Positions 1-7,474 of a DNA stretch of 10,503 nt are shown piece after piece. The stretch is taken from positions 1 to 10,503 of the forward strand of contig JAZOSS010000131.1 in NCBI GenBank assembly GCA_045657205.1, written 5' to 3'. Both the position numbers and the translations under genes were made by a program. Every line of letters begins with the position of its first letter. The stretch's first letter is position 1. The notes beneath the pieces are model-generated. The model worked only from the letters and a program-made list of their open reading frames with translations. It was not told where the DNA came from and searched no databases. The stretch is from RGIG7213 sp045657205 (GTDB lineage: Bacteria > Bacillota > Clostridia > Oscillospirales > CAG-272).

Positions 1-2040
1 CGAAAGTATCCACTTATCCATAACGGTAAGGCTGTTTTTGTCAAGTGTATAATCGGATGCGTTGAAATTATCAATGTTTGCGTAAAGCACGAAGAACGCG
101 TAAGTGTTCCAAAGCGTACCCATAAATTTACGCTGGCCTTCCGTAACAGCCGCAGAATGGAAACGGTTGGGAAGCCACGGAGCGCTGTTTGAATAGAAAT
201 ACCATCTGATAGCGTCTGCACCGTGCTTTTCAAGTGCATCAAACGGATCGACTGCGTTACCCTTTGACTTTGACATCTTCTGTCCGTTTTCGTCCTGAAC
301 GTGTCCCAAAACGATAACGTTTTTATAAGGTGCTTTATCAAAAATAAGTGTTGAAATAGCGAGAAGCGAGTAGAACCATCCTCTCGTCTGGTCAACAGCC
401 TCGGAAATAAAGTCCGCAGGGAAATTCTGCTCGAAAAGGTCTTTATTTTCAAAGGGATAGTGCCACTGTGCAAAAGGCATAGCACCCGAATCGTACCAAC
501 AGTCTATAACTTCTTTTACTCTGTGCATTTCTCCGCCGCATTCGGGACATTTGATCGTTACGTCGTCGATGTAAGGACGGTGAAGCTCTATGTCATCGGG
601 GCAGTTGTCGGACATACTCTTGAGCTCTGCTATACTGCCTATGCTGTGGCGGTGTCCGCAAGAGCATTCCCAGATATTAAGAGGTGTACCCCAGTATCTG
701 TCACGGGATATTCCCCAGTCCTGAACGTTTTTAAGCCATTCACCGAAACGGCCCGTACCGATCGTTTCGGGCATCCAGTTGATAGTATCGTTGTTTTTGA
801 GAAGCTTGTCCTTTACGTCCGTCATTCTTATAAACCACGTGTTTCTTGCGTAGTATATAAGGGGCGTATCACAACGCCAGCAGAACGGATAGGAGTGTTC
901 AAAGGGCAAGGTCTTGAAAAGAAGTCCTCTGACTTTCAGATCGTAAAGAACATCCTTGTCTGCATCCTTACAGAACGTACCTTCCCAAGGAGTTTCCTTC
1001 GTCATACAGCCTTTTGCATCAACGAGCTGAACGAAAGGAAGCTTATATTTTCTTCCGACCTGAGCATCGTCTTCACCGAAAGCGGGAGCTATGTGAACGA
1101 TACCCGTACCGTCTGTAAGTGTTACGTATTCAGCACACGTAATATAGAAAGCCTTTTCTTCGGGGTGAACGAAATCAAACAAAGGAACGTATTCTCTTCC
1201 TTCGAGATCTGAGCCTTTATATCTTTCGATTATTTCACATTCACCGACTACATTTGAAACGAGTGCTTCTGCAAGTATATAATATTCGTCGTTTGCAAAT
1301 ACCTTAACGTAATCTTCTTTAGCGTTTACACAAAGAGCAACGTTTGAAGGGAGCGTCCAAGGTGTTGTCGTCCACGCAAGATAATATACGTTATCTTCAC
1401 CTTTAAGACGGAACTTTGCAATAGCAGACTTCTCTTTTACATCTTTATATCCCTGAGCAACTTCGTGCGAAGACAAAGGAGTTCCGCATCTGGGGCAATA
1501 AGGAACGATCTTGAAGCCTTTATAAAGAAGACCTTCGTCGTATACCTTTTTCAAGGACCACCAAACAGACTCGATGTAATCGTTTGTATAAGTAACGTAA
1601 GGATCGTTCATATCAGCCCAATAGCCGACAGTACCCGAAAAATCTTCCCACATTCCTTTATACTTCCACACACTTTCCTTACACTTTGTAATGAAAGGCT
1701 CAAGTCCGTACTGTTCGACCTGCTCTTTTCCGTCAAGACCGAGAAGCTTTTCAACTTCAAGCTCAACGGGAAGACCGTGTGTATCCCAGCCTGCTTTACG
1801 CAAAACGTGGTATCCCTTCATCGTTCTGTATCTCGGGATCATATCCTTGATTACACGCGTAAGAACGTGACCGATGTGGGGCTTTCCGTTAGCCGTGGGA
1901 GGGCCATCGTAAAATGTGAAGTTTTCCCCTTCCTTGCGTATATCTATGCTTTTTTCAAAAATTTTGTTTTCTGTCCAAAAATTTTCCGTTGCTTTTTCAC
2001 GGGACTGAAAATCAAGATTAGACGGTACTTTGTTATACAT
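1..2040 (-). CDS. ileS: Isoleucyl-tRNA synthetase, type 2 (C-terminally truncated by window edge)
   Basis: This class I aminoacyl-tRNA synthetase charges tRNA-Ile with isoleucine in the cytoplasm. Translating the minus strand from the ATG at 2040 gives 680 open codons to the window edge; the family is about 1,030-1,050 residues, so the anticodon-binding and C-terminal parts are missing. The class I HIGH signature is at residues 55-58 (context GKPHIGHVL), GWDTHGLPVE is near 84-93, and KMSKS is at 588-592 (positions 265-279, followed by KGN). The region between holds the CP1 editing insertion and several CxxC pairs. The form FYDGPPTANGKPHIGH, the motif NVQDWGISRDRYWGTP and CWYDSGAMPFAQW are typical of the eukaryote-like type 2 IleRS rather than the B. 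subtilis-like type 1. The start is supported by a GGAG ribosome-binding site 8 nt upstream (ACGGAGAAAACAATATG). There is no T-box-like sequence in the 113 nt upstream. Identification is very secure; the type 2 assignment is from remembered motifs. Confidence 0.97.
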   Translation of the reverse strand, partial: MYNKVPSNLDFQSREKATENFWTENKIFEKSIDIRKEGENFTFYDGPPTANGKPHIGHVLTRVIKDMIPRYRTMKGYHVLRKAGWDTHGLPVELEVEKLLGLDGKEQVEQYGLEPFITKCKESVWKYKGMWEDFSGTVGYWADMNDPYVTYTNDYIESVWWSLKKVYDEGLLYKGFKIVPYCPRCGTPLSSHEVAQGYKDVKEKSAIAKFRLKGEDNVYYLAWTTTPWTLPSNVALCVNAKEDYVKVFANDEYYILAEALVSNVVGECEIIERYKGSDLEGREYVPLFDFVHPEEKAFYITCAEYVTLTDGTGIVHIAPAFGEDDAQVGRKYKLPFVQLVDAKGCMTKETPWEGTFCKDADKDVLYDLKVRGLLFKTLPFEHSYPFCWRCDTPLIYYARNTWFIRMTDVKDKLLKNNDTINWMPETIGTGRFGEWLKNVQDWGISRDRYWGTPLNIWECSCGHRHSIGSIAELKSMSDNCPDDIELHRPYIDDVTIKCPECGGEMHRVKEVIDCWYDSGAMPFAQWHYPFENKDLFEQNFPADFISEAVDQTRGWFYSLLAISTLIFDKAPYKNVIVLGHVQDENGQKMSKSKGNAVDPFDALEKHGADAIRWYFYSNSAPWLPNRFHSAAVTEGQRKFMGTLWNTYAFFVLYANIDNFNASDYTLDKNSLTVMDKWILS

Positions 2041-2060
2041 ATTGTTTTCTCCGTAATACA

Positions 2061-2089
2061 CCGCAATGCGGCAAAGTAATATAATTATA
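2061..2089 (-). promoter_or_regulatory. Possible ileS promoter -10 region and upstream palindrome
   Basis: On the minus strand, a perfect TATAAT (revcomp of 2084-2089) lies 43 nt before the ileS ATG. No good -35 hexamer lies 16-18 bp further upstream (best TCCGTG or ATCCGT), and the surroundings are so AT-rich that TATAAT could occur by chance. Between this element and the ribosome-binding site sits CCGCAATGCGG (2061-2071), an 11-bp perfect inverted repeat with one central base. It could be a small operator or a short leader hairpin. Readthrough from the upstream flippase gene is also possible, because no convincing terminator is visible at 2100-2153. Confidence 0.35.
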
Positions 2090-2153
2090 TTTATTTAATA
2101 TAATATCACGGATTGAATAAAAATGCAATAGATTTATTAAAAAAAGTGGCAAA

Positions 2154-3707
2154 TTATGTGCTTTTTGAGCGTTTAAATATTCCCGTGAACCATTTTTCGT
2201 CATCATCGCTTATAGAATATGTGAGTCTTAAAAAGATATAGTAAAAAACAAGACAAATTATAATTCCGCTGACAACGGATGATACTGTGAAAGAATATAC
2301 GATTTTGAAATATTCAAATATCATTTTGCAAAGTGTTACCGCTGCTACTATACTTAAGATCGGTGCAATTATATCATAAAAAATTTTGATCTTCAATGAT
2401 GATATTTTGAGAAGCTTTTGCAAGGAAAGAGCTGCATTGAGCAGTTCGCAAACGTATACGGCGGTTATATATCCTGCAATTCCGAATGGCGGAAGAAGAA
2501 AATAAACCAATAAAACCGAAACGAAAGCATCTATTATATTATATCGCATAGATGCCATTTGTTCACCCATTCCTTTAAGTACTGCATCTGTTGAATTATC
2601 AAGATACATAACGGGGATAAGAGCTGCAAAAATTTTTATATAATACCCTGCTTCATTACTACTGTAAAGCAGCACGCCGAGCGTGTCGGAATAAAATATA
2701 AGCAATCCCGATATTCCGAGTGAGAATATAAGTGTGAATTTGAATATCCTGTTTATAACGTAATTTATATGATTTGTTTCCGAGCGTTCTTTGTATCGTG
2801 TAATTTCTGGAATTGCAAGAGATGAAAATGCAGACAAAAACGCAAGTGGAAAAAATACAACAGGAAACACCATTCCCGATATCGTACCGTATGAGGACAG
2901 TGCTTGCTTGCTTTCAGCACCGCCTTTCATAAGGCCTTTCGGTATAAGAATATTTTCAAGTGTAACGAGAGCTGACCGGATATATGCGGAAAATGCAACG
3001 GGAAGCGACATTTTTATAAGCCTCTTTGAAATATCGGAAGACGGAGGACCGTTGAGGTTTTGTGTGTTTTTTTTGACATCAAACAGATAGAGAAAAAATG
3101 ATATGATAAAAGACAAAAATTCCGAAACGCACATACCTGTAACGATAGCGACGGTTGCACTTTCAATATCCTTGGAGCTTACCGTAACAAGAAGCATTAC
3201 GGTTATAAATATGCGTATAAATTGCTCAAGTATATTTGTAACTGCGTTTTTTATTACACGCCGCACGGCACAGAAATATCCGCCCAAAGCCGAGGATAAA
3301 GCTAAAAAAGGTAAAGATACGGCAAGTATTTTAAGCGATCTTATGCATCTTACATCCCCTAAACATACTACAGCTATCTTTTCTGCACCGAAGTACAGAC
3401 AAACAAACGAAGCACATCCGAATATAAGACTGTATATAAGGCATTTTTTCATCGCTTGCTTGACACCTGTCCCTGAATTTTTGACAAGCTCACAGCTTAC
3501 AAGGCGTGTTGAAGCAAGGTTTATACCGGACGTGGCAAACGTGACAGCGAACGTATATACCGACAAAACGAGTGAGAAAAGTCCCATTCCCACAGATCCT
3601 ATCTTGTTCGTTATATACACATTGAAGACAACGGATATAAACCGCATAAAGACCGATGTTACAGTTAAAACTATTCCGTTTATAAAAAATTTTTTAATGA
3701 CTTTCAA
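2154..3707 (-). CDS. SpoVB-like oligosaccharide/lipid flippase (MOP superfamily)
   Basis: This is a 517-residue polytopic membrane protein with about 12-14 hydrophobic segments and only short loops, as in the MOP (MATE/Wzx/MurJ) superfamily. The pattern PFLALSSALGGYFCAVRR...NILEQFIRI (about residues 133-167), the stretch SGMVFPVVFFPLAFLSAFSSLAIPEI and the later DAVLKGMGEQMASMRYNI resemble SpoVB and its paralogues such as YtgP. Those proteins are thought to move lipid-linked precursors across the cytoplasmic membrane for spore cortex or wall synthesis. The first codon is TTG at 3707. There is no in-frame ATG upstream before a stop, the next ATG (residue 21) would cut the first membrane segment, and AGAGGCGG (3717-3724) sits about 9 nt upstream as a ribosome-binding site. 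A sigma-E-like promoter at 3741-3770 fits sporulation expression. The exact substrate cannot be read from the sequence. It could be a general polysaccharide flippase rather than the SpoVB orthologue. Confidence 0.88.
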   Translation of the reverse strand: MKVIKKFFINGIVLTVTSVFMRFISVVFNVYITNKIGSVGMGLFSLVLSVYTFAVTFATSGINLASTRLVSCELVKNSGTGVKQAMKKCLIYSLIFGCASFVCLYFGAEKIAVVCLGDVRCIRSLKILAVSLPFLALSSALGGYFCAVRRVIKNAVTNILEQFIRIFITVMLLVTVSSKDIESATVAIVTGMCVSEFLSFIISFFLYLFDVKKNTQNLNGPPSSDISKRLIKMSLPVAFSAYIRSALVTLENILIPKGLMKGGAESKQALSSYGTISGMVFPVVFFPLAFLSAFSSLAIPEITRYKERSETNHINYVINRIFKFTLIFSLGISGLLIFYSDTLGVLLYSSNEAGYYIKIFAALIPVMYLDNSTDAVLKGMGEQMASMRYNIIDAFVSVLLVYFLLPPFGIAGYITAVYVCELLNAALSLQKLLKISSLKIKIFYDIIAPILSIVAAVTLCKMIFEYFKIVYSFTVSSVVSGIIICLVFYYIFLRLTYSISDDDEKWFTGIFKRSKST

Positions 3708-3740
3708 AAAACAAAACCGCCTCTTTTTATTGGACGGTCT

Positions 3741-3770
3741 ATTATATGAAAAAGATATTTAAAAATATGA
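3741..3770 (-). promoter_or_regulatory. Sigma-E-like promoter upstream of the SpoVB-like gene
   Basis: Reading the minus strand, TCATATT (revcomp of 3764-3770) is followed after 15 nt by CATATAAT (revcomp of 3741-3748). The B. subtilis sigma-E consensus is roughly KMATATT, a spacer of about 14, then CATACANT. The -35 matches fully and the -10 has one mismatch. Transcription would begin near 3733, leaving about 9 nt before the ribosome-binding site at 3717-3724 and a short leader before the TTG. The -10 also contains TATAAT, so a housekeeping sigma-A reading is possible, but no sigma-A -35 is present at 16-18 bp. The AT-rich setting raises the chance of a random match. Confidence 0.5.
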
Positions 3771-3779
3771 CGATATAAT

Positions 3780-3814
3780 AAAACTCCTCACTTTATAATA
3801 AAGTAAGGAGTTTT
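3780..3814 (-). terminator. Intrinsic terminator of the alaS-mscL-hit unit
   Basis: Two 16-nt arms (3780-3795 and 3799-3814) flank a 3-nt loop. They pair along their whole length except for one position. That position is a G-U wobble in RNA read from the minus strand but a C-A mismatch in plus-strand RNA, so the structure is better suited to minus-strand transcripts. It begins 4 nt after the hit stop codon, and its 3' arm ends in TTTTATTAT, giving the U-rich tract. It separates the alaS unit from the promoter of the SpoVB-like gene. Confidence 0.9.
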
Positions 3815-3818
3815 GTGG

Positions 3819-4163
3819 TTATGCCATTTCACCTGCAAGCTGTTTGCCGCCGAGAATGTGGAAATGCAAATGCTTTACCGTCTGGCAGGCATCGTCACCG
3901 CAGTTGGAAACAACTCGGTAACCGTTTGCAAGTCCTGCACTTTTTGCAATCTGCGGTATTACTTCAAATATTTTAGCAACGCAGATGCTGTTTTCCTTTG
4001 TTATTTCATCCATTGAAGCGAAGTGTTTCTTGGGAATAACGAGGATATGTACCGGGGCTTGCGGATTAATGTCTTTGAACGCATAGCAATTTTCGTCTTC
4101 AAACACTTTTGTCGAAGGGATATCGCCTGCAATTATTTTACAAAACAAACAGTTTTCCATCAT
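3819..4163 (-). CDS. HIT-family nucleotide-binding protein (HINT branch)
   Basis: This 114-residue protein is a complete histidine-triad protein; members hydrolyse or bind purine nucleotide phosphoramidates and related adenylates in the cytoplasm. The triad HLHFHILGG is at residues 98-106, with His98, His100 and His102 visible. The N-terminal motif CLFCKIIAGDIPSTKVFED (from Cys5 and Cys8) matches the zinc-binding form common in Firmicutes, and INPQAPVHILVIPKKH (32-47) is the usual central strand. The start ATG at 4161-4163 overlaps the mscL TAA by one base (TAATG). A second ATG follows immediately (4158-4160). Upstream there is no good ribosome-binding site, so translation is probably coupled to mscL. 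A Cys replaces the usual Gly before QTVKH, a minor variation. The physiological substrate is unknown; the link to alaS is only positional, although HINT proteins are known to act on aminoacyl-adenylates. Confidence 0.95.
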   Translation of the reverse strand: MMENCLFCKIIAGDIPSTKVFEDENCYAFKDINPQAPVHILVIPKKHFASMDEITKENSICVAKIFEVIPQIAKSAGLANGYRVVSNCGDDACQTVKHLHFHILGGKQLAGEMA

Positions 4164-4618
4164 TATTTATTATTCTTAAGGCTGTCACGGATCTCACGGA
4201 GAAGGAGAATATCTTCAGGGGTAGGTGCAGGAGCTGCAGCTGCTTCCTCTTCTTCTTTCTTCTTCAAAGCATCAAGCCTTGCACGGGATTTAACTATAAC
4301 ACGGATAACCAAAAATACGCACAATGCCATAAGCAGGAAGTCGATAATAAGCTGGATAAAATTACCGTAGTTAATCGAAATTGCCGCCTGTGCAACCTCA
4401 CCTGCTTCGTTGAGAACCTCTTCTCTGAGAACGTACTTGAGATCTGTAAAATTAACTTCTCCCAAAAGAACGCTTATAGGGGGCATAATTATATCGTTTA
4501 CAAGTGAAGAAACGATCTTTGAAAATGCACCGCCGACGATAACACCGGTTGCCATATCAACAATGTTACCCTTGGAGATAAATGTTTTAAAGTCACTGAA
4601 AAAAGTACCTTTTGCCAT
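4163..4618 (-). CDS. mscL: Large-conductance mechanosensitive channel MscL
   Basis: MscL is a homopentameric inner-membrane channel that opens under membrane tension and releases solutes during hypo-osmotic shock. The 151-residue length fits the family. The protein starts with the amphipathic N-terminal helix (FFSDFKTFISKGNIVDMA). TM1 covers about residues 15-43, with the conserved gate segment GVIVGGAFSKIVSSLVNDIIMPP. A periplasmic loop follows, TM2 spans about 84-107, and a charged lysine/glutamate-rich linker leads to the C-terminal helix PTPEDILLLREIRDSLKNN that forms the cytoplasmic bundle. The ATG at 4618 lies 5 nt after the alaS stop. AAGGAAGG overlaps the end of alaS as its ribosome-binding site, so it is almost certainly translated from the alaS transcript. 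The coupling to hit downstream is a 1-nt stop/start overlap. Confidence 0.97.
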   Translation of the reverse strand: MAKGTFFSDFKTFISKGNIVDMATGVIVGGAFSKIVSSLVNDIIMPPISVLLGEVNFTDLKYVLREEVLNEAGEVAQAAISINYGNFIQLIIDFLLMALCVFLVIRVIVKSRARLDALKKKEEEEAAAAPAPTPEDILLLREIRDSLKNNK

Positions 4619-4623
4619 TTTTC

Positions 4624-7257
4624 TTAACCTTCCTTATTCAGAATTTCAAATACTGTATTTAAAGCTTCGTCGATCTTGTCGGCAAGCTTGATACCTGATG
4701 TTGCGCTGTCGGGACGTCCGCCGCCGCCACCGCCTGCGATCTTGCTTATTTCTTTGAGGATATTTCCTGCGTGTGCGCCAGCCTTAACAGCATCAGCACC
4801 TGCACAAGCAACAAAATTGAGCTTTCCGTCGTTATTTGTGGCGATAACCGCAACTACCGAAGGATCTTTTGCCTTTATATTGTCGCAAAGCGATCTTGCC
4901 GCATCAACGGTAACACCCTCTGTTTTACCTGTTATTACGTTGAACGCACCGACCTTTTTTACGTTATTTACGATGCTGTCAGCCTGAGTCGATGCTATTT
5001 TGTTGCCAAGACGTTCTATCTCATGTTTTGCATCCTTGAGTTCCGTTTGAATCAGAACAGCTTTTTTATCTATCTCGTTGAGGTTGGAGCATTTAAGCTC
5101 TCTTGCACAGTTTGCGATAAGTGTCTGTTTTTCTTCAAGAAGCTTCAATACGTTCATACCGGTCGTACCCTCTATTCTGCGTACGCCCGATGCAACGGAG
5201 GATTCCGAGATTATTTTGAAAAGTCCTGCTTTTGCGGTATTATCGAGATGTGTACCGCCGCAAAGCTCAACTGAAAAATCGCCAATCTTTACGACTCTTA
5301 CAACGTCACCGTATTTTTCTCCGAACAATGCCATAGCACCGAGAGAACGAGCACTTTCGATATCTGTTTCAAAGTTTTCTACGGGAGTTCCTTTGAGTAT
5401 TTCAGCATTTACAAGATCTTCGACCTGCTTGATTTCTTCCTGCGTCATTGCAGTATAGTGAGAGAAATCAAATCTTACACGTTCGGGATCAACGTAAGAA
5501 CCTGCCTGCTCAACGTGAGTACCGAGAACCTTGCGGAGTGCCGCCTGCAAAAGGTGTGCTACAGTATGATTTCTGCGTATTTCATCACGGCGGCATTTGT
5601 TAACTGTAAGCGTCACTTTATCACCAACGCTTATAACACCATCAACAGTACATCTGTGCATAAATATGCCGTTTGATTTTTTCGTATCATTTACCGTGAT
5701 CTTTGCGCCGTCCGATGTGATAACACCCGTATCACCGACCTGGCCGCCGCCTTCGCCGTAGAAAGGTGTGCGGTCAACAATTATCACAGCATCGCAGTCG
5801 GATGCAACCGCAACGCTTTCATTGTCGGTGGAAATTATCATTTTTACAGTACCTTCGCTTGCGGTTTCTGTATATCCCGTAAACTCGGTTACTTCGGTCT
5901 TATCAAGGAAGTTCAATGTGTCATCGCTCCAGCTGAAATCACCGAGCTCAGCTCTTGCACGTCTTGCACGTTCCTTCTGCTCGTTCATCAAAGCGGTGAA
6001 ACCTTCTTCGTCGATTCCTATTCCCTTTTCGGTTGCAATCTCACGCGTGAGGTCAAGCGGGAAGCCGTATGTGTCATTAAGACGGAAAACATCTTCCGCG
6101 GGAATCATATCTTTGCCGGAGCTTTTCGTTTTTTCGATCATACCGTTGAGCATTTCCATACCGCTGTCGATAGTTTTTGCAAACTTTTCTTCTTCGATTG
6201 AAACGATCTTCTGGATATATTCAAGCTTTTCTGTAAGCTCGGGATATTCGGAAAGGTTTTCCTTTGCAACAACGGGTACGATATCCGAAAGGAACGTATC
6301 CTTTATTCCGAGAAGCTTTCCGTGACGTGCCGCACGGCGTAACAAACGGCGGAGGACATAGCCTCTGCCTTCGTTTGAAGGAACGACACCGTCGCAAATG
6401 AGGAAGCACGTGCTTCTGATATGGTCTGTTATAACACGCAAAGAAACGTCGGATTCGGCATTTTCACCGTATTTTATACCTGCCTTTGCGATGATAGCTT
6501 TCATTATGTTCTGTACAGTGTCAACTTCAAAAAGGTTGTTGACACCCTGCATAATGCAGGCGATTCTTTCAAGTCCCATACCCGTATCAATATTGGGCTT
6601 TGCCAAGGGGGTATAGTTACCTGCTCCGTCACCTTCAAACTGTGTAAATACGAGGTTCCAGAATTCAACGAATCTGTCGCAGTCACATCCTACGGCACAG
6701 TCGGGTGAACCGCAGCCGTGTTCGATACCTCTGTCAAAATAAAGCTCCGAGCAAGGACCGCAGGGACCTGAACCGATTTCCCAGAAGTTATCTTCTTTTC
6801 CGAGGCGGACCATGTGAGAAGGATCAACGCCTACTTCTTTTGTCCATATTTCAAACGCTTCGTCGTCGTTTTCGTAGATACTTACGTAAAGTCTGTCAAC
6901 GGGAAGCTTAAGCACCTGTGTGCAAAATTCCCAAGCCCAGGGAGTTGCTTCGTGCTTGAAGTAATCACCGAAAGAAAAGTTTCCGAGCATCTCGAAGTAA
7001 GTACCGTGACGAGCTGTTTTTCCGACTCTTTCGATATCGGGTGTTCTTATACATTTCTGGCACGTTGTCATTCTGTGTCTGGGCGGTTCTTTTTCGCCTG
7101 TGAAATACTTTTTAAGCGGTGCCATACCTGCATTTATCAAAAGAAGAGATTTATCATCCTTCGGCACAAGGGGAAAGCTCTTATGTCTTAAATGTCCCTT
7201 GCTTTCGTAAAACTTCAGATACATTTCTCTTATATCGTTAAGTGAAGTCCATTCCAT
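4624..7257 (-). CDS. alaS: Alanyl-tRNA synthetase
   Basis: This class II synthetase charges tRNA-Ala and removes mischarged Ser or Gly. It is 877 residues, full length for the bacterial enzyme. The N-terminal catalytic core includes RHGTYFEMLGNFSFGDYF (83-100, motif 2) and GSGPCGPCSELYFD (162-175). A cysteine cluster follows at 180-194 (HGCGSPDCAVGCDCD), a likely metal-binding insertion seen in many clostridial AlaRS, and then NIDTGMGLERI (222-232). The editing domain carries the zinc-site pair HTVAH (564-568) and CGGTH (666-670), plus FYGEGGGQVGD (499-509). The C-Ala domain carries the glycine stretch AGGGGGGRPD (841-850). The ATG at 7257 has AAGGA about 11 nt upstream. It is the first gene of a unit with mscL and hit, transcribed from the promoter at 7309-7337. 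The leader is only about 45 nt and has no T-box. Confidence 0.98.
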   Translation of the reverse strand: MEWTSLNDIREMYLKFYESKGHLRHKSFPLVPKDDKSLLLINAGMAPLKKYFTGEKEPPRHRMTTCQKCIRTPDIERVGKTARHGTYFEMLGNFSFGDYFKHEATPWAWEFCTQVLKLPVDRLYVSIYENDDEAFEIWTKEVGVDPSHMVRLGKEDNFWEIGSGPCGPCSELYFDRGIEHGCGSPDCAVGCDCDRFVEFWNLVFTQFEGDGAGNYTPLAKPNIDTGMGLERIACIMQGVNNLFEVDTVQNIMKAIIAKAGIKYGENAESDVSLRVITDHIRSTCFLICDGVVPSNEGRGYVLRRLLRRAARHGKLLGIKDTFLSDIVPVVAKENLSEYPELTEKLEYIQKIVSIEEEKFAKTIDSGMEMLNGMIEKTKSSGKDMIPAEDVFRLNDTYGFPLDLTREIATEKGIGIDEEGFTALMNEQKERARRARAELGDFSWSDDTLNFLDKTEVTEFTGYTETASEGTVKMIISTDNESVAVASDCDAVIIVDRTPFYGEGGGQVGDTGVITSDGAKITVNDTKKSNGIFMHRCTVDGVISVGDKVTLTVNKCRRDEIRRNHTVAHLLQAALRKVLGTHVEQAGSYVDPERVRFDFSHYTAMTQEEIKQVEDLVNAEILKGTPVENFETDIESARSLGAMALFGEKYGDVVRVVKIGDFSVELCGGTHLDNTAKAGLFKIISESSVASGVRRIEGTTGMNVLKLLEEKQTLIANCARELKCSNLNEIDKKAVLIQTELKDAKHEIERLGNKIASTQADSIVNNVKKVGAFNVITGKTEGVTVDAARSLCDNIKAKDPSVVAVIATNNDGKLNFVACAGADAVKAGAHAGNILKEISKIAGGGGGGRPDSATSGIKLADKIDEALNTVFEILNKEG

Positions 7258-7275
7258 AATATTACCGTTCCTTTT

Positions 7276-7287
7276 TCCCGTACGGGA
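7276..7287. repeat. 12-bp perfect palindrome in the alaS leader
   Basis: TCCCGTACGGGA is a perfect inverted repeat and the only GC-rich spot in an otherwise AT-rich spacer. It lies between the alaS promoter (start near 7302) and the ribosome-binding site (about 7269-7275), so it would be transcribed. As RNA it gives only four base pairs around a GUAC loop, too weak for a terminator. As DNA it could be a repressor operator placed just downstream of the start point. A chance palindrome cannot be excluded. Confidence 0.4.
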
Positions 7288-7308
7288 TTTTATTCTTATA
7301 CAAATGTC

Positions 7309-7337
7309 ATTATAACAAAACTTAATAAAAAAATCAA
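7309..7337 (-). promoter_or_regulatory. Sigma-A promoter of alaS-mscL-hit
   Basis: On the minus strand, TTGATT (revcomp of 7332-7337), a 17-nt spacer and TATAAT (revcomp of 7309-7314) form a near-consensus promoter. The spacer ends in TGT, giving an extended -10 (TGTTATAAT). Transcription should begin near 7302, giving a leader of about 45 nt before the alaS ATG. This is too short for a T-box riboswitch. Confidence 0.8.
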
Positions 7338-7418
7338 TATATTATTGCAAAAAACAAGGAAAAAATCTCAAAATCGCATAAACATTTTGTCAAACCTATT
7401 TAAATTTCAAATATGATA

Positions 7419-7447
7419 TTGTAAAACGAATAAAAGTGTGGTAAAAT
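7419..7447 (+). promoter_or_regulatory. Sigma-A promoter of the DUF1015 gene
   Basis: TTGTAA (7419-7424), a 17-nt spacer and TAAAAT (7442-7447) match the housekeeping promoter with optimal spacing. TG at 7439-7440 gives an extended -10 (TGGTAAAAT). The start point would be near 7454, leaving about 20 nt to the ATG at 7475. GGAG (7464-7467) lies 7 nt before that ATG as the ribosome-binding site. The promoter is divergent from that of alaS, with about 80 bp between the two -35 boxes. Confidence 0.7.
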
Positions 7448-7474
7448 AGATCAAATTTTATTTGGAGTACAGTT

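Noticed and set aside
460..2079. Two plus-strand open frames (460-1212 and 1465-2079)
   Set aside because: They lie antisense to ileS, whose minus-strand translation shows clear family motifs throughout. The plus-strand products resemble nothing and lack ribosome-binding sites.
2100..2153. Possible terminator after the SpoVB-like gene (T-run in minus-strand RNA at about 2138-2144)
   Set aside because: The only pairing in front of or around the T-run is a six-bp A-U-rich stem with a large loop. It is not convincing.
3103..3762. Plus-strand open frame of 219 codons
   Set aside because: It is the antisense shadow of the SpoVB-like flippase and runs into that gene's promoter. Its composition is not protein-like.
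4676..7191. Many plus-strand open frames opposite alaS
   Set aside because: alaS is continuous with all expected motifs. The antisense frames reflect codon bias only.
7387..7417. TTGTCA...TATGAT as promoter for the DUF1015 gene
   Set aside because: The spacer is 19 nt, and a better-spaced pair with an extended -10 lies downstream at 7419-7447. It may be a weak second promoter but is not supported enough to annotate.
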